Source: Zygnema cylindricum (taxonomy: Eukaryota; Streptophyta; Zygnematophyceae; Zygnematales; Zygnemataceae). From it: 18,873 bases of DNA. The DNA lies in the NCBI GenBank assembly GCA_037447655.1, contig JBBHKE010002725.1, forward strand, positions 65,176-84,048, in the 5' to 3' direction. Within the stretch, counting starts at the first letter, position 1. The number at the start of each line of letters is the position of its first letter. The position numbers were made by a program, and so were the translations under genes. This document shows positions 1 to 18,848 of this stretch, in pieces. The notes under the pieces are model-generated. The model worked only from the letters and a program-made list of their open reading frames with translations, made no database searches and was not told where the DNA came from.

Positions 1-68
1 CTCTCTCCCCCTCCCTCCCTCCACCTCCCTCTCTCCCCCTCCCTCCCTCCACCCCCCCTTTTCCCTAC
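1..68 (-). repeat. Start of CHI-like gene intron: G-rich (coding strand) GGGA/GAGGG tract
   Basis: On the minus strand the putative donor GTAGGG is followed by a run of G and then repeated GGAGGGAGGG and GGGAGAG units to the window edge. This purine-rich tract is of the same type as the arrays beside several ABCC splice sites further right. It is simple sequence with G-quadruplex potential on the transcript strand. Confidence 0.6.
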
Positions 69-273
69 CCGGCGTTCCCTTAAACTCCCCCAGCGCCTCC
101 GCCGCCTCGCCACGTGGCACGTATACGGCCACTCCGTACACCTTCACTGTCAGAATCGCCACCTTTTTGTCTCTTACGCCCGCAGCCAAAAACTGTACGG
201 GTGTACGGAATCCGGGAGGCGTGATGGTTTCCGGAAATTTCGTTCCTGTCGCCTTCTCCGTGTGTTCCGCCAT
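69..273 (-). CDS. Chalcone-isomerase-like protein, first coding exon (partial)
   Basis: Reading the minus strand from the ATG at 273 gives an open frame of 68 codons to a likely donor, CCGG|GTAGGG, at 69/68 (phase 1). It begins MAEHTEKATGTKFPETITPP. It continues with a segment of the form FLAAGVRDKK, then VAILTVKVYGVAVYV, then a short acidic helix ending in FKG. The G-V-R-x-K-K block followed by V-K-V-Y-x-V-x-x-Y-V is the pattern I know from the N-terminal beta sheet of the chalcone isomerase fold, which includes true CHI, CHI-like proteins and fatty-acid-binding FAPs. Family members are usually about 200 residues, so roughly two thirds lies beyond the left edge. Catalytic residues fall outside this exon, so true isomerase activity cannot be judged. 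Third positions are GC-rich. The frame also stays open into the G-rich tract to position 1, so a read-through end is possible but less likely. The family call rests on motif recognition alone. Confidence 0.66.
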
Positions 274-400
274 TGTACGGATTTCACACGTACGGTACGG
301 TACGGGGGTTGGTGTGTACGGACGGGAAAATTCGGCGTGTAAGGAATGGAGATTCGGTGCGTACGGAATGGAGAGAGAGAGGGAGAGGAGGAGGAGGAAA
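274..400 (-). promoter_or_regulatory. Presumed 5' flank of the CHI-like gene with clustered CCGTAC motifs
   Basis: Directly upstream of the ATG on the minus strand, the motif CCGTAC (GTACGG on +) occurs six times: near 274, three overlapping or adjacent copies at 290-305, near 319 and near 360. It is followed further upstream by a GAGAGAGGGAGAGG purine run on + (about 369-400). I see no clear TATA box. Motif clustering is what the sequence shows; a promoter role is inferred from position only, since the same motif is common across the whole intergenic region. Confidence 0.35.
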
Positions 401-437
401 TGAAAAAGTTTTTTTTATTGTTTCTTCGTTTGTTTTT

Positions 438-438
<1 letters not shown>

Positions 439-486
<48 letters not shown>
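439..486. repeat. Poly-T tract of 48 nt
   Basis: An uninterrupted run of T on the + strand, preceded by T-rich sequence with a few G interruptions. It could be a homopolymer expansion or the reversed poly-A tail of a retroposed sequence, but no retroposon body is recognisable next to it. The exact length is the kind of feature sequencing often miscalls. Confidence 0.9.
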
Positions 487-487
<1 letters not shown>

Positions 488-796
488 AGAAATTATTTAT
501 AAAAATTTGAGAAAATTAAATGTAGAGATAGTGGAGAAATGGTGGGAGAATTGGAAAATCTTGAAAGATTTGGAGAGTTTCGATTTATTGAAAAAGTAAC
601 CAAAAAAAAAAGAAAAAGACGGTAAAATAAAATATGTTTTTTTTTATATTTTATTATTTTTATTATATTATGTGCGCCAGAAGAACAGGTTCAATGTTTT
701 GTCCGATTCCCTGAATAGGAACATTTAACAAACATAAAAAATTTCAGATATTTAAATCGTACGAAAAATGGAATAGAATAAAAATGGAATAGAATA
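487..796. other. Intergenic, no feature recognised
   Basis: AT-rich sequence with short A and T runs and a small direct repeat of ATGGAATAGAATAA near 769-798. No open frame, RNA gene or element boundary could be supported. Confidence 0.6.
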
Positions 797-1212
797 AAGT
801 ACAGTACTGTACGAAAGCGTATAATTAGAATAGATTACTAATAAAATACGGCGAATAGACATGACGTGGCAAACTAACTTCAGAACTGTACTGAATCTTG
901 AACAGTACACCGTGTATCGCTATTAGTGTTAACAATTTTTTCGCCTAAAACATATTTTCTCCGTACACACGTGTCCTATTTTCACATGGAGACCGCCAGT
1001 CGGAAGATGCGAATCTTAGATTTCAATCGCAGCCGTCAGATCCACAATCCGACATGTGTGTACGGAGAAAATATGTTTTAAGTGGCAAAAAAAACATTAA
1101 CACTAATAGCGATTCACGGTGAACTGTCCACGTCCATTGTTCAAATGTACTATAGATTCTTCGTACTGTACGGATAGTTCTACGCATATACGACAGTACT
1201 GTACTAAATTAC
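797..1212. mobile_element. Foldback / MITE-like element with long terminal inverted repeats
   Basis: The strongest inverted arms are 903-975 and 1051-1126. The left arm starts CAGTACACCGTGTATCGC and the reverse complement of the right arm starts CAGTTCACCGTGAATCGC. Both continue through TATTAGTGTTAA and AAAACATATTTTCTCCGTAC, with a loop of about 75 nt. Weaker inverted similarity extends outward, with TACAGTACTGT at both 800-811 and 1193-1205, so the whole structure may be about 415 bp. There is no coding capacity. The terminal motif CACCG-G-ATCG-TATTAGTGT is shared with the element at 7070-7607, which indicates a common nonautonomous DNA transposon family. Confidence 0.72.
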
Positions 1213-1989
1213 GCGTTTATTATATAGTATAATACGCAAATAGTACAAAAAATACATAGAGTGGTTTTCCAAACGATTTCGCACTTTTCGCACTTTTAAA
1301 CTATGGTCCACGTCGACAAAATTTGTGGCAAGGGAATCGGGAGGACAGGAATTCATATGTGGCGAGATAACTACTCACGTGTGAATATTAATTCGGATTG
1401 GATCACGTGTAAGGCAGTTGCTCTCTTCCATTGTGGACTCTGCTTGACTCGAAGAAACTTCCAAAATATGAAAATGGTAAATAGTACAAAATAGTACACA
1501 GCCCATCGTTATCGGAGTAAACAACACTAATTCCACCGCTGCTGTACCTTTTCCGCCTGAAAATCGTAAAAGAATGTCGGCAACCATATTTTAATCGAGC
1601 GGCTTAAAACTGGCCACGTCACCTCGCATCGAATTAAAATTTCAAATCCTGTATTCTAATATCGCATAAACACTAATAGAATCCTTGACGCAAATGACGA
1701 TGGGAAGTGTACGACAGATCATTTTAAACTTTCGCGTCGAGGCTAGATCGTACGGCCGATGAGACTCCACGTGTCAAATTTTTTACGTTTCATCTCAGGC
1801 TCTCGACGCTTAAACCGTCGATAGAAAGCCATGATTGTCAGACTTTAAAGTTAAAACACACCGACACGGTTTGATCGCACTAAACTACGTTTATACGCAC
1901 TGAAAAGCTTTAATTTTCGTTTCGTACGAAGCAAATGGAAATTAGATTGGTGCCAGCACTTCGAAACAAAGCATGCACTTGGATGGTAC
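1213..1989. other. Intergenic, no gene recognised
   Basis: A small hairpin (GCGTTTATTATATAGTATAATACGC) lies near 1211-1235. Scattered AACACTAAT motifs near 1525 and 1667 recall the inner end of the TIR family elsewhere in the window and may be decayed element fragments. The short open frames here have no protein features I recognise. Confidence 0.5.
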
Positions 1990-2540
1990 TGTAACAGTAA
2001 TAGCGGACCGAACTTGTTTTTAAAGGGGTATTTAGGTGTTATGATTATAGAGTACCAAATTTGTAGTGTTGTGTATCGGTAAGGATTTGCCGATAACCGA
2101 TATGGGCCTTTTTTCGGGTAGCCGATAATCGATATATCGGAATGGAGATATATGTACGGACCGTACAGACAAAAGTACAGCCAATCATACACGTAAATCA
2201 TAAACAAAAATAAACGTACTGAGGTGCCTACCAATCAGATCATTTGTACATGCCGAAAGTACAGTAGCCGGCATAATATATGTACGGATTTAGTACGGCT
2301 CCAGATAAAAAGATGTACCCTTCACATCCGACGTTATGGCTTGTCCCTTTCTTCCTTGGGATCCTCTGAGTTTTTACAGAGGTACTGGAGGGATAATAAT
2401 ATAGAAGTCCCGTCTTGATAATTAAAGGTGTTTTAACTGATGTCAGTTAAAAATAAAGAGGGGATGATGTAACAGTAATAGCGGATCGAACTTGTTTATA
2501 AATAGGTATTTAGGTGTTATAATTATAGAGTACTAAAATT
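1990..2540. repeat. 73-bp direct repeat pair flanking about 400 bp
   Basis: Copies at 1990-2062 and 2468-2540 share TGTAACAGTAATAGCGGA, CGAACTTGTTT and GGTATTTAGGTGTTAT in order, with only scattered substitutions. The spacing is 478 bp between starts. The intervening DNA contains a cluster of TATCGG/CCGATA hexamers at 2073-2140. There is no coding region, primer-binding site or polypurine tract inside, so a solo or deleted LTR pair is not demonstrated. A tandem duplication or a nonautonomous element are alternatives. Confidence 0.65.
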
Positions 2541-2914
2541 GGTAGACGTCCGTGAAAGAATCACGCTATTTGGAGTTATATTTTAAAAGTTATAGCGATG
2601 GGTGTATTTAGGTGACAGCGTGGGGTCTAAATAACAAGTGGGTATCATTGAAACGGGTTAAGGGTCAAATTAGTAGCGAAAATTTCGCGTGTACCTTTCA
2701 TAAAGTTCTAATGAAACGTTTAGTATGCACGGTGGTTCGTTTCGTACAAATTTTAGTACCAAACGTCACTTTCACTTAAAGGAATTTCGTAGGAAGTTTC
2801 GCGTGCGAAATTTGTTATGCACGATCGTGCGAAGTCGCGTTTCGTTTGGCGCGCACTTCTGCACTTAAATGTTACGTAGTGAAACGTAACGTTTGATTGG
2901 TTATTAAAATAAGT
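2541..2914. other. Intergenic, no gene recognised
   Basis: Unique-looking AT-rich sequence with several TTTCGCG/CGCGAAA words between 2680 and 2850. No frame or RNA structure could be supported. Confidence 0.5.
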
Positions 2915-3178
2915 AGTTAGTAAGAGATTTCGCACGTTTTTGCATTGGTCCTGAGTCGTTGTTGATCAACGATTGGCCCAGGTAAAAGCCTGTTAAAACA
3001 GAGCGTTGACTTTGGCCTGGCTAGTCCAGGGCGATGATGGATAAATAGTGAAGTGTAAGAGGAGAGTAGATATCTTTTCCTTTGGAAAAGTTTGTGGAAA
3101 TTCTGGCTGATCTTGGTCCTGAGCGATTAATACCAAATTGGAGAAAAGGCATTTTTGCATTGAAATCTCTTACTAACT
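2915..3178. mobile_element. Candidate MITE with 17-bp perfect terminal inverted repeats
   Basis: AGTTAGTAAGAGATTTC at 2915-2931 is perfectly inverted at 3162-3178. The inner flanks are also partly inverted: TTTTTGCAT at 2937-2945, against ATGCAAAAA on the opposite strand near 3152-3160. A total length of about 264 bp with no coding capacity fits a small nonautonomous element. No convincing target-site duplication is visible, so boundaries are provisional. A related half-site (AGTTAAGAGATT) lies at 3195-3206. Confidence 0.5.
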
Positions 3179-3489
3179 AAATAGTGTTTTAGTAGTTAAG
3201 AGATTGAATAATTAAGAGAGGAGAGTAGTGGAAAACACTTTAATAAGAAGGGTTGAGCCACGAGGGTAAGAGACCAAGCTAATGTAATGTGGACAAAAGC
3301 TTCTTCTAATTTAAAGTTTATCCTTATGTGAGTGTGGTCCAATGTGGATGTGTATTTTCCAATGTGTGGAATGTGTGGTTGGGATTGTTTGTAGTAATAC
3401 GATTTTCTGAGAGGTAGGAGATCTTGTTACAGGTTCACACTTGGAAAAATGGGAAAACTATGTCATAAAATTTGAGATCCTTACGCCAA

Positions 3490-3575
3490 ATTTCATAAAA
3501 TGACAAAAAACGCGACGATGACGGTTGGGGCGATTTCATAAAATGACAAAAAACACGGCGGTATCCATTGGGGCG
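3490..3575. repeat. Tandem duplication of a 43-bp unit
   Basis: 3490-3532 and 3533-3575 both begin ATTTCATAAAATGACAAAAA and end TTGGGGCG, so the copies abut exactly. The divergence is concentrated in the middle of the unit. Confidence 0.8.
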
Positions 3576-4109
3576 GTTGGTTTCAATCGTTTTGGAGCGT
3601 AGCGGTGGACAAAATATGCAGTTCTATGCGTTAAAACTTCGACAGTTGCGTAAAACAAACAGCAACTACCGCCCGCCATCGGACATCATGTTCGGAATGC
3701 ACTTTTTCGTTTTTGAAGAATTTCGAAAACGAAGCGCACGGACGTGGACCGTACAAGAATTATTTCCGTCGCAAACTTATGAACAAACTAGAGGATCAAT
3801 CACATAAGAGAACACGTGATGTAAAAAAAAAAAAAACACCGATGGAAAAAAAAGGGCATGTCCAAAGTTCCTTCGCGGTTGTTTACGGTCAGTACAAACG
3901 CTTGTGTGGCAGTACATTTTGGTTTGGAAGGATTCGTACATATCATGTCCGCAAAGCGTTTACTTTTCATACGGACAAGTGGCTCGTATCACGGCACGCT
4001 AGATGATGTAGGTTAGCGTCACGTGCCAGTTCACGGTTGACAAAAAAAAGTACCGTTTTCATACCATAACGTTTTCCCCTTTTTCAAGTGTGAAACACGC
4101 AACTGATAT
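3576..4109. other. Intergenic, only unassigned short open frames
   Basis: A 79-codon frame on + (3568-3807) contains no motif I recognise, starts inside the 43-bp tandem repeat and has no neighbouring exon to join, so I do not call it a gene. The remainder is AT-rich with A-runs at 3823-3836 and 3847-3854. Confidence 0.5.
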
Positions 4110-4984
4110 AATCACACATGTGGGGCTAACATGTATATATATAAGGAGTTGCTAATCGCAAAGACAATTTTTGCTGCGCGCAGGCAATTGTCAAAAACTG
4201 TACATTTGAAGTACAGCTTTGTACAAGCTACGTACATTTAAGTTCAAATTAGACGGTTAATCCATTGAACAACTTTGACTGGTGGAATATTGTAACGATG
4301 TTTAAAAAAGTGTCGCGTAGGCGATCGTCGACCGTCATAAAAATAAAAAAAATCACACGACCGGCGCAGGTTTACTGTAACAAAACTGCGGCAGCCACAT
4401 ATAAATAAATTGGCTGCGCGCGGATAGTTCACGATGACATTGGACTTGGACGTTGACAAAAGTTAAAGGACGACGTACAACATGTATTAACTCGCACGAA
4501 ACAATATAAACTTAGTACAAAATTAAAAAGCATACCCACTTTTAAATATCGATGAAACTAAAATGACGCGTAGTCACGTGCGACCAAATGAAGTCACACT
4601 ATTTACGAATCAACACCTCCACAAAACCTACTTCACGGGTTTAGCTTCCCGGTTCGCGAGTAGATTTCATTTTTGCGACTAAGTCAAACAAGTGCAAACT
4701 ACCTGCGCTTAGCCATTTTATTTATATGTGGCTGCCGCAGTTTTGTTACAGTAAACCTGCGCCGGCCGTGTGAATTGATCTTTTCTTTTCATGACGGTTG
4801 ACGTTCGCAAGCGCGACACTTTTTTGACCGCCGTTACAATATTTCGCTAGTCAAAGTTGTTCAACGGATTGACCGTCAAATCTAAAATCAAAGGTACGTA
4901 GCTTGTACAAAACTGTACTTTAAATGTACAATTTCTGACAACTACCTGCGCGCAGCAAAAATCGTCTCTGCGATTAGCAATTCC
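4110..4984. mobile_element. Foldback unit 1 of the composite
   Basis: The left arm contains TTTTTGCTGCGCGCAGG, a GTACATTTGAAGTACAG palindrome-like segment, CGTCGACCGTCAT-like sequence and ends near CACATATAAATAAA. The right arm is its reverse complement (TTTATTTATATGTGGCTGCCGCAG through GCGATTAGCAATTCC). The loop is about 280 bp. Apparent identity is high by eye over about 270 bp, with small indels. Confidence 0.7.
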
Positions 4985-4987
4985 TGA

Positions 4988-5081
4988 ATCGGAATCGCAG
5001 AGACGGTTTTTGCTGCGCGCAGGTAGTTGTCAATTCCCGAATTGCAATCGCAGAGACAGTTTTTGCTGCGCGCAGGTAGTT
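4988..5081 (+). repeat. 53-bp partial tandem duplication of the arm tip
   Basis: AATCGCAGAGAC followed by GTTTTTGCTGCGCGCAGG and TAGTTGTCA occurs at 4993-5032 and again at 5046-5085, separated by CAATTCCCGAATTG-like sequence. This doubles the tip of the left arm of foldback unit 2 next to the palindrome centre between the two units. Confidence 0.7.
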
Positions 5082-5810
5082 GTCAGAAATTGTACATTTG
5101 AAGTACAGTTTCGTACAAGCCAAGTACCTTTAAGTTCAGATTTGATGGTCAATCCGTTGAACTGGCGAAATATTGTAACGACGGTTAAAAATGTGCCGCG
5201 CTTGCGAACGTCGACCGTCATGAAAAAAAAATACAATTCACACGGCCGGCGCAGGTTTACTGTAACAAAACTGCGGTAGCCACATATAAATAAAATGGTT
5301 GCGTGCAGGTAATTACTCACTTCACGTGAGCTCTACTGTGAAAGCACACATCGACATTCGACTTAGCTGCAAAAATGGAATCTAATCGCAAACCGATACG
5401 TTGAACTTGGACACAAATTAATGGACGACGTACGACATGTATAAACTCGCACGAAACGAAATATACTTTGTACAAAATATAAAAGCGTACCCGCGTATAA
5501 ATATCAATGAAAATAAAATGACGCATCGTCACGCGGGACCAAATGAAACCACACTATTTAAGAATCATCATTCTTACATTGTAAACGTACTTCCCATTGA
5601 TTTCGCCACACTATTTACGAATCAACATTTTTACATCGAATAAGTACTTTACATCGATTTACATTGTCTGTGTGTGTTGTCACAGTGGAGCTCACTTGAA
5701 GTAACTACCTGCGCGCAACCATTTTATTTACTAGTAAATCAACGCCCGTTACACGGGCATGTACCCTGTCTAGTTTACCATGCCCGTACTACGGACGCAC
5801 GACAACGTTA

Positions 5811-6327
5811 CACAGCAAATTGTTATTAGTGTCAAAGTTTAAATGGTGTTGAAGAAAATTTAACGTAATTGACGTTAAATAAGAATTTGATTTTTTTTTT
5901 TTTAATTTGTAATAATGTATTATAATTTCAGCATTATGCTAATTTGGGAACATGAAAAATGGATTATTCGCCGTACGATTATATACATTGATATATGTAT
6001 CCGTACAAAATATTAGAAATCGTACGCCGTCGTGAAATTAAATATCCGTACATGTCAGACTAATTTACATGTCAAATAATCTCGTTTTTTTAGCGCACGT
6101 TCCTATGCGTGTGCGTCTGCTTTAATTCACTTTTTGTTAAATTTTCACTTGAAAAGGTACATTTATGTACGGTCTGACTCAGACTTTACACCACACTATT
6201 TAGATCTTATTGTACTTTCGTTCTTTACGCTATTTTGTACGGTACCTTAATTAAAATAAAGGAAAAATTAAAACCATGTATCCTATTTAAGAAAAAACAT
6301 CAAAATTTCAAGAACCCAAATTAATGA
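5811..6327 (+). mobile_element. MITE copy A, right TIR lost
   Basis: Aligns by eye along nearly its full length to the element at 7070-7607. Shared landmarks in order are TGTTATTAGTGTCAAAGTTT, CCGTACATGTCAGACT, GCGCACGTTCCTATGCG, ACTTGAAAAGGTACATTTATG, CGCTATTTTGTACGGTACCT and AAGAACCCAAATTA. The left end CACAGCAAATTGTTATTAG is a diverged TIR preceded by TA. The right end stops about 30 bp short of the partner's TIR and is followed by TA then CATTACG. Repeat-unit sequence flanks both sides, so it inserted into the minisatellite. Confidence 0.72.
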
Positions 6328-6329
6328 TA

Positions 6330-6767
6330 CATTACGCTATCCGTAATGCGGTCTGCACAGCGACGCACGGCAATGTTACATTACGTCATCCGTACGGCGA
6401 TCTTCACAGCGACGCACGACAATGTTTCATTACGCCATCTGTACGGCGATCTGCACAACGACGCACGACAATGTTACAATACGCCAGCCGTACGGCGGTC
6501 TGCACACCGACGGTTGGCAATATTAGGTTACGCCAACCGTACGGTTGTCTGCACATGACGGTTGGCAATGTTAGATTACACCAGCCGTACGGTGCTCTGC
6601 ACACCGACAACTGGCAATGTAAGATTACGCCATCCGTATGTCGGTACGGGCGGCACCGTTACATCGTGCCAGCGGTACGGCGGTCCGTACTGCGGACGGT
6701 CGCACGGCAACGTTACATTGTGCCAGACGTACGGTTGTCCGTACTGCGGACGGACGGAAAAAATGGA
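6330..6767 (+). repeat. 49-bp tandem minisatellite, about nine copies
   Basis: Unit phase marked by CATTACG-like words at 6330, 6379, 6428, 6477, 6526, 6574, 6623, 6662 and 6716, mostly 49 bp apart. The consensus runs through CGCCATCCGTACGGCGGTCTG and CACACCGACG-ACGGCAATGTTA. One further half unit lies left of MITE A at 5771-5810. Because 49 is not a multiple of three, every frame is read in turn and stops are rare, which produces several overlapping open frames on both strands. I do not regard these as genes. Confidence 0.85.
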
Positions 6768-7069
6768 AGACAGACACACCGTCTACCGCCTATATAATGT
6801 TTCGCAGAGGGGCGAACAACGTTCACTTATGTTTATACTGCTATGTGGCTGGTGGCTGCCTCAGTTTTGTTACAGTAAACGTGCGCCGACCGTGTGAATT
6901 GTTTTTTTTTTTTTCATGACGGTCGATTTTCGGAACCGAGAGAGTTTTTTAACCCCCGTTACAATATTTCGCCAGTCAAAGTTGTTCGACGGATTGACCG
7001 TCAAATCTGAACTTAAAGGTACGTAGCTTGTACAAAACTGTACTTCAAATGTACAATTTTTGACAAATA

Positions 7070-7607
7070 CACCGCGCATCGTATTAGTGTCAAAGTTTAA
7101 ATAGTGTGTAAGTAAATATACCCTCATTGACGCTAATTAAGAATTTGAAAATTAAAAAAAAAAAGGTTTATTCTAATTTCAGTGTTAACGCTAATTTGGA
7201 ACAGCAAAAATAGAAAATTTTCTGTACGATTATATACATTATTATATGTATTCGTACAAAATATAAAAAATCGTACACCGTAGTGAATTTTATATATCCG
7301 TACATGTCAGACTTATTTACATGTCAGACCAATCCCGTTTTTCTAGCGCACGTTCCTATGCGAACGCGTCCGATTTAATTCATTTTTTGTAAAATTTTCA
7401 CTTGAAAAGGTACATTTATGTACGGTCTGACATCGACCGTACACCACGCTATTTAGATCTTAATGAACTTTAGTTCTTTACGCTATTTTGTACGGTACCT
7501 CAATTAACGTCAAGGAAAAATTAAATTCATGTATCCTATTTGAGGAAAAAAATCAAAATTTTAAGAACCCAAATTAGTGACTTTGACACTAATAACGATG
7601 CGCGGTG
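7070..7607 (+). mobile_element. MITE copy B, intact, 538 bp with TA target duplication
   Basis: The left end CACCGCGCATCG-TATTAGTGTCAAAG and the reverse complement of the right end CACCGCGCATCGTTATTAG match over about 27 bp with one indel. The element is bracketed by TA at 7068-7069 and 7608-7609. The uninterrupted arm elsewhere reads GACAAC-TA-CCTGCGCGCAGC, while here it reads GACAAA-TA-[element]-TA-CCCGCGGGCAGC, so the empty site can be read directly. There is no coding capacity. TA duplication with short TIRs is typical of Tc1/mariner-type nonautonomous elements; superfamily assignment is inference. Confidence 0.85.
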
Positions 7608-7683
7608 TACCCGCGGGCAGCAAAAATCGTCTCTGCGATTAGCAATTCCCATATATATACATGTTAGCCTCACATGTGTGATT

Positions 7684-8239
7684 CTATTAGTGTATGCTTT
7701 GATATATATACACACACACACACAAATATAATATCACATAAGCTAGCTTGAATTTACAAGCAGCAAAACAAAAAAAAATAATAAATCTTTAGTCTCATGA
7801 AATAGTTTTTCAAAATAACATTTTCAAACACTCCCTATAACGAATTAAAAGATCGTCGCCACGATGATTCTCATAGAGTCATATATAATGTACAAACAGT
7901 AATTTTTTACACTACTTTCTTTTCAATTTTTTTCCCTATTTTTGAGCAAAATAATATGATTCGTAAGTTTCAACCATGAGAAAAAACGCCCTTTCCTATT
8001 ATCACTAATCTAAAAAAATCCCAAAAACCAATTTTAAATTCCTTTCCATCCATTTTCTTCCTCTTTTTTCAGATTTTCATCTAATATTTATACTAATTAC
8101 CAAAGATGACTTCAAAAATCTTGCCAAAACTTCAAAACCTCTTATCGCCCGAATATAGTATCGAAATCCTCAAAAAAAACAAACATAAAATATTGAATCC
8201 TCCCCCCTTCCCTCTCCCTCTCCCTCTCCCTCTCCCTAA
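7684..8239. other. 3' flank of the ABCC gene
   Basis: Contains a CA microsatellite (about 7709-7724), then AT-rich DNA with no element or gene recognised. The ABCC 3' UTR should lie here on the minus strand. I find no canonical AATAAA signal on that strand between 7800 and 8239, so the polyadenylation site is not placed. Confidence 0.5.
8197..8237 (-). repeat. (GGGAGA)n array beginning a few bases after the ABCC stop codon
   Basis: On the coding strand the stop TAA is followed by TTAGGGAGAGGGAGAGGG and further GGGAGA hexamers, then a G-rich end. It is the same hexamer family as in the intron arrays of this gene and would lie at the start of the 3' UTR. Confidence 0.85.

Positions 8240-18848
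<10,609 letters not shown>

Larger units (their letters stand above)
5731..6841. mobile_element. Insert carrying a minisatellite, within the fourth foldback arm
   Basis: The uninterrupted arm reads CATTTTATTTATATGTGGCTGCC. Here CATTTTATTTA stops at 5730 and TATGTGGCT resumes at 6842, with 1.1 kb between. The insert begins with CTAGTAAATC and a short hairpin (CGCCCGTTACACGGGCA), then carries a 49-bp tandem repeat that is itself interrupted by the 5811-6327 element. No target duplication can be fixed at its ends, so precise boundaries are uncertain by several bases. Confidence 0.55.
4110..7683. mobile_element. Composite nested foldback element, about 3.6 kb
   Basis: The outer ends are inverted copies. 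AATCACACATGTG-GGCTAACATGTATATATAT at 4110-4140 matches the reverse complement of 7651-7683, and both continue inward through TTGCTAATCGCA-AGAC and TTTTTGCTGCGCGCAGG. Inside, the same arm of about 270-320 bp occurs four times in the order forward (4110-4425), reverse (4702-4984), forward (4988-5312), reverse (5702-5730 plus 6842-7069 plus 7608-7683). Middles of about 280 and 390 bp share words such as GACGACGTAC and TAAACTCGCACGAAAC. The arms encode nothing obvious. The fourth arm is interrupted twice, by 5731-6841 and by the 7070-7607 element. The structure resembles two foldback elements in tandem. The transposase source is not in the window. Confidence 0.72.

Noticed and set aside
1990-2540. 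Short LTR retrotransposon
   Set aside because: The direct repeats lack TG...CA ends, and there is no primer-binding site, polypurine tract or coding region.
3568-3807. 79-codon open frame on +
   Set aside because: Begins inside a 43-bp tandem repeat. No domain, no neighbouring exon and no convincing start context.
6330-6767. CRISPR-like array
   Set aside because: Units are contiguous copies with no unique spacers, in a eukaryotic intergenic region. It is a minisatellite.
6324-6797. 157-codon open frame on + and overlapping frames on both strands
   Set aside because: They lie in the 49-bp minisatellite, where a period not divisible by three keeps all frames open. No protein motif and no splice partner.
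274-8239. tRNA, rRNA or other structured RNA genes
   Set aside because: I looked for GGTTCRANYCC-type B boxes and clover-leaf arms on both strands and found none with matching arms.
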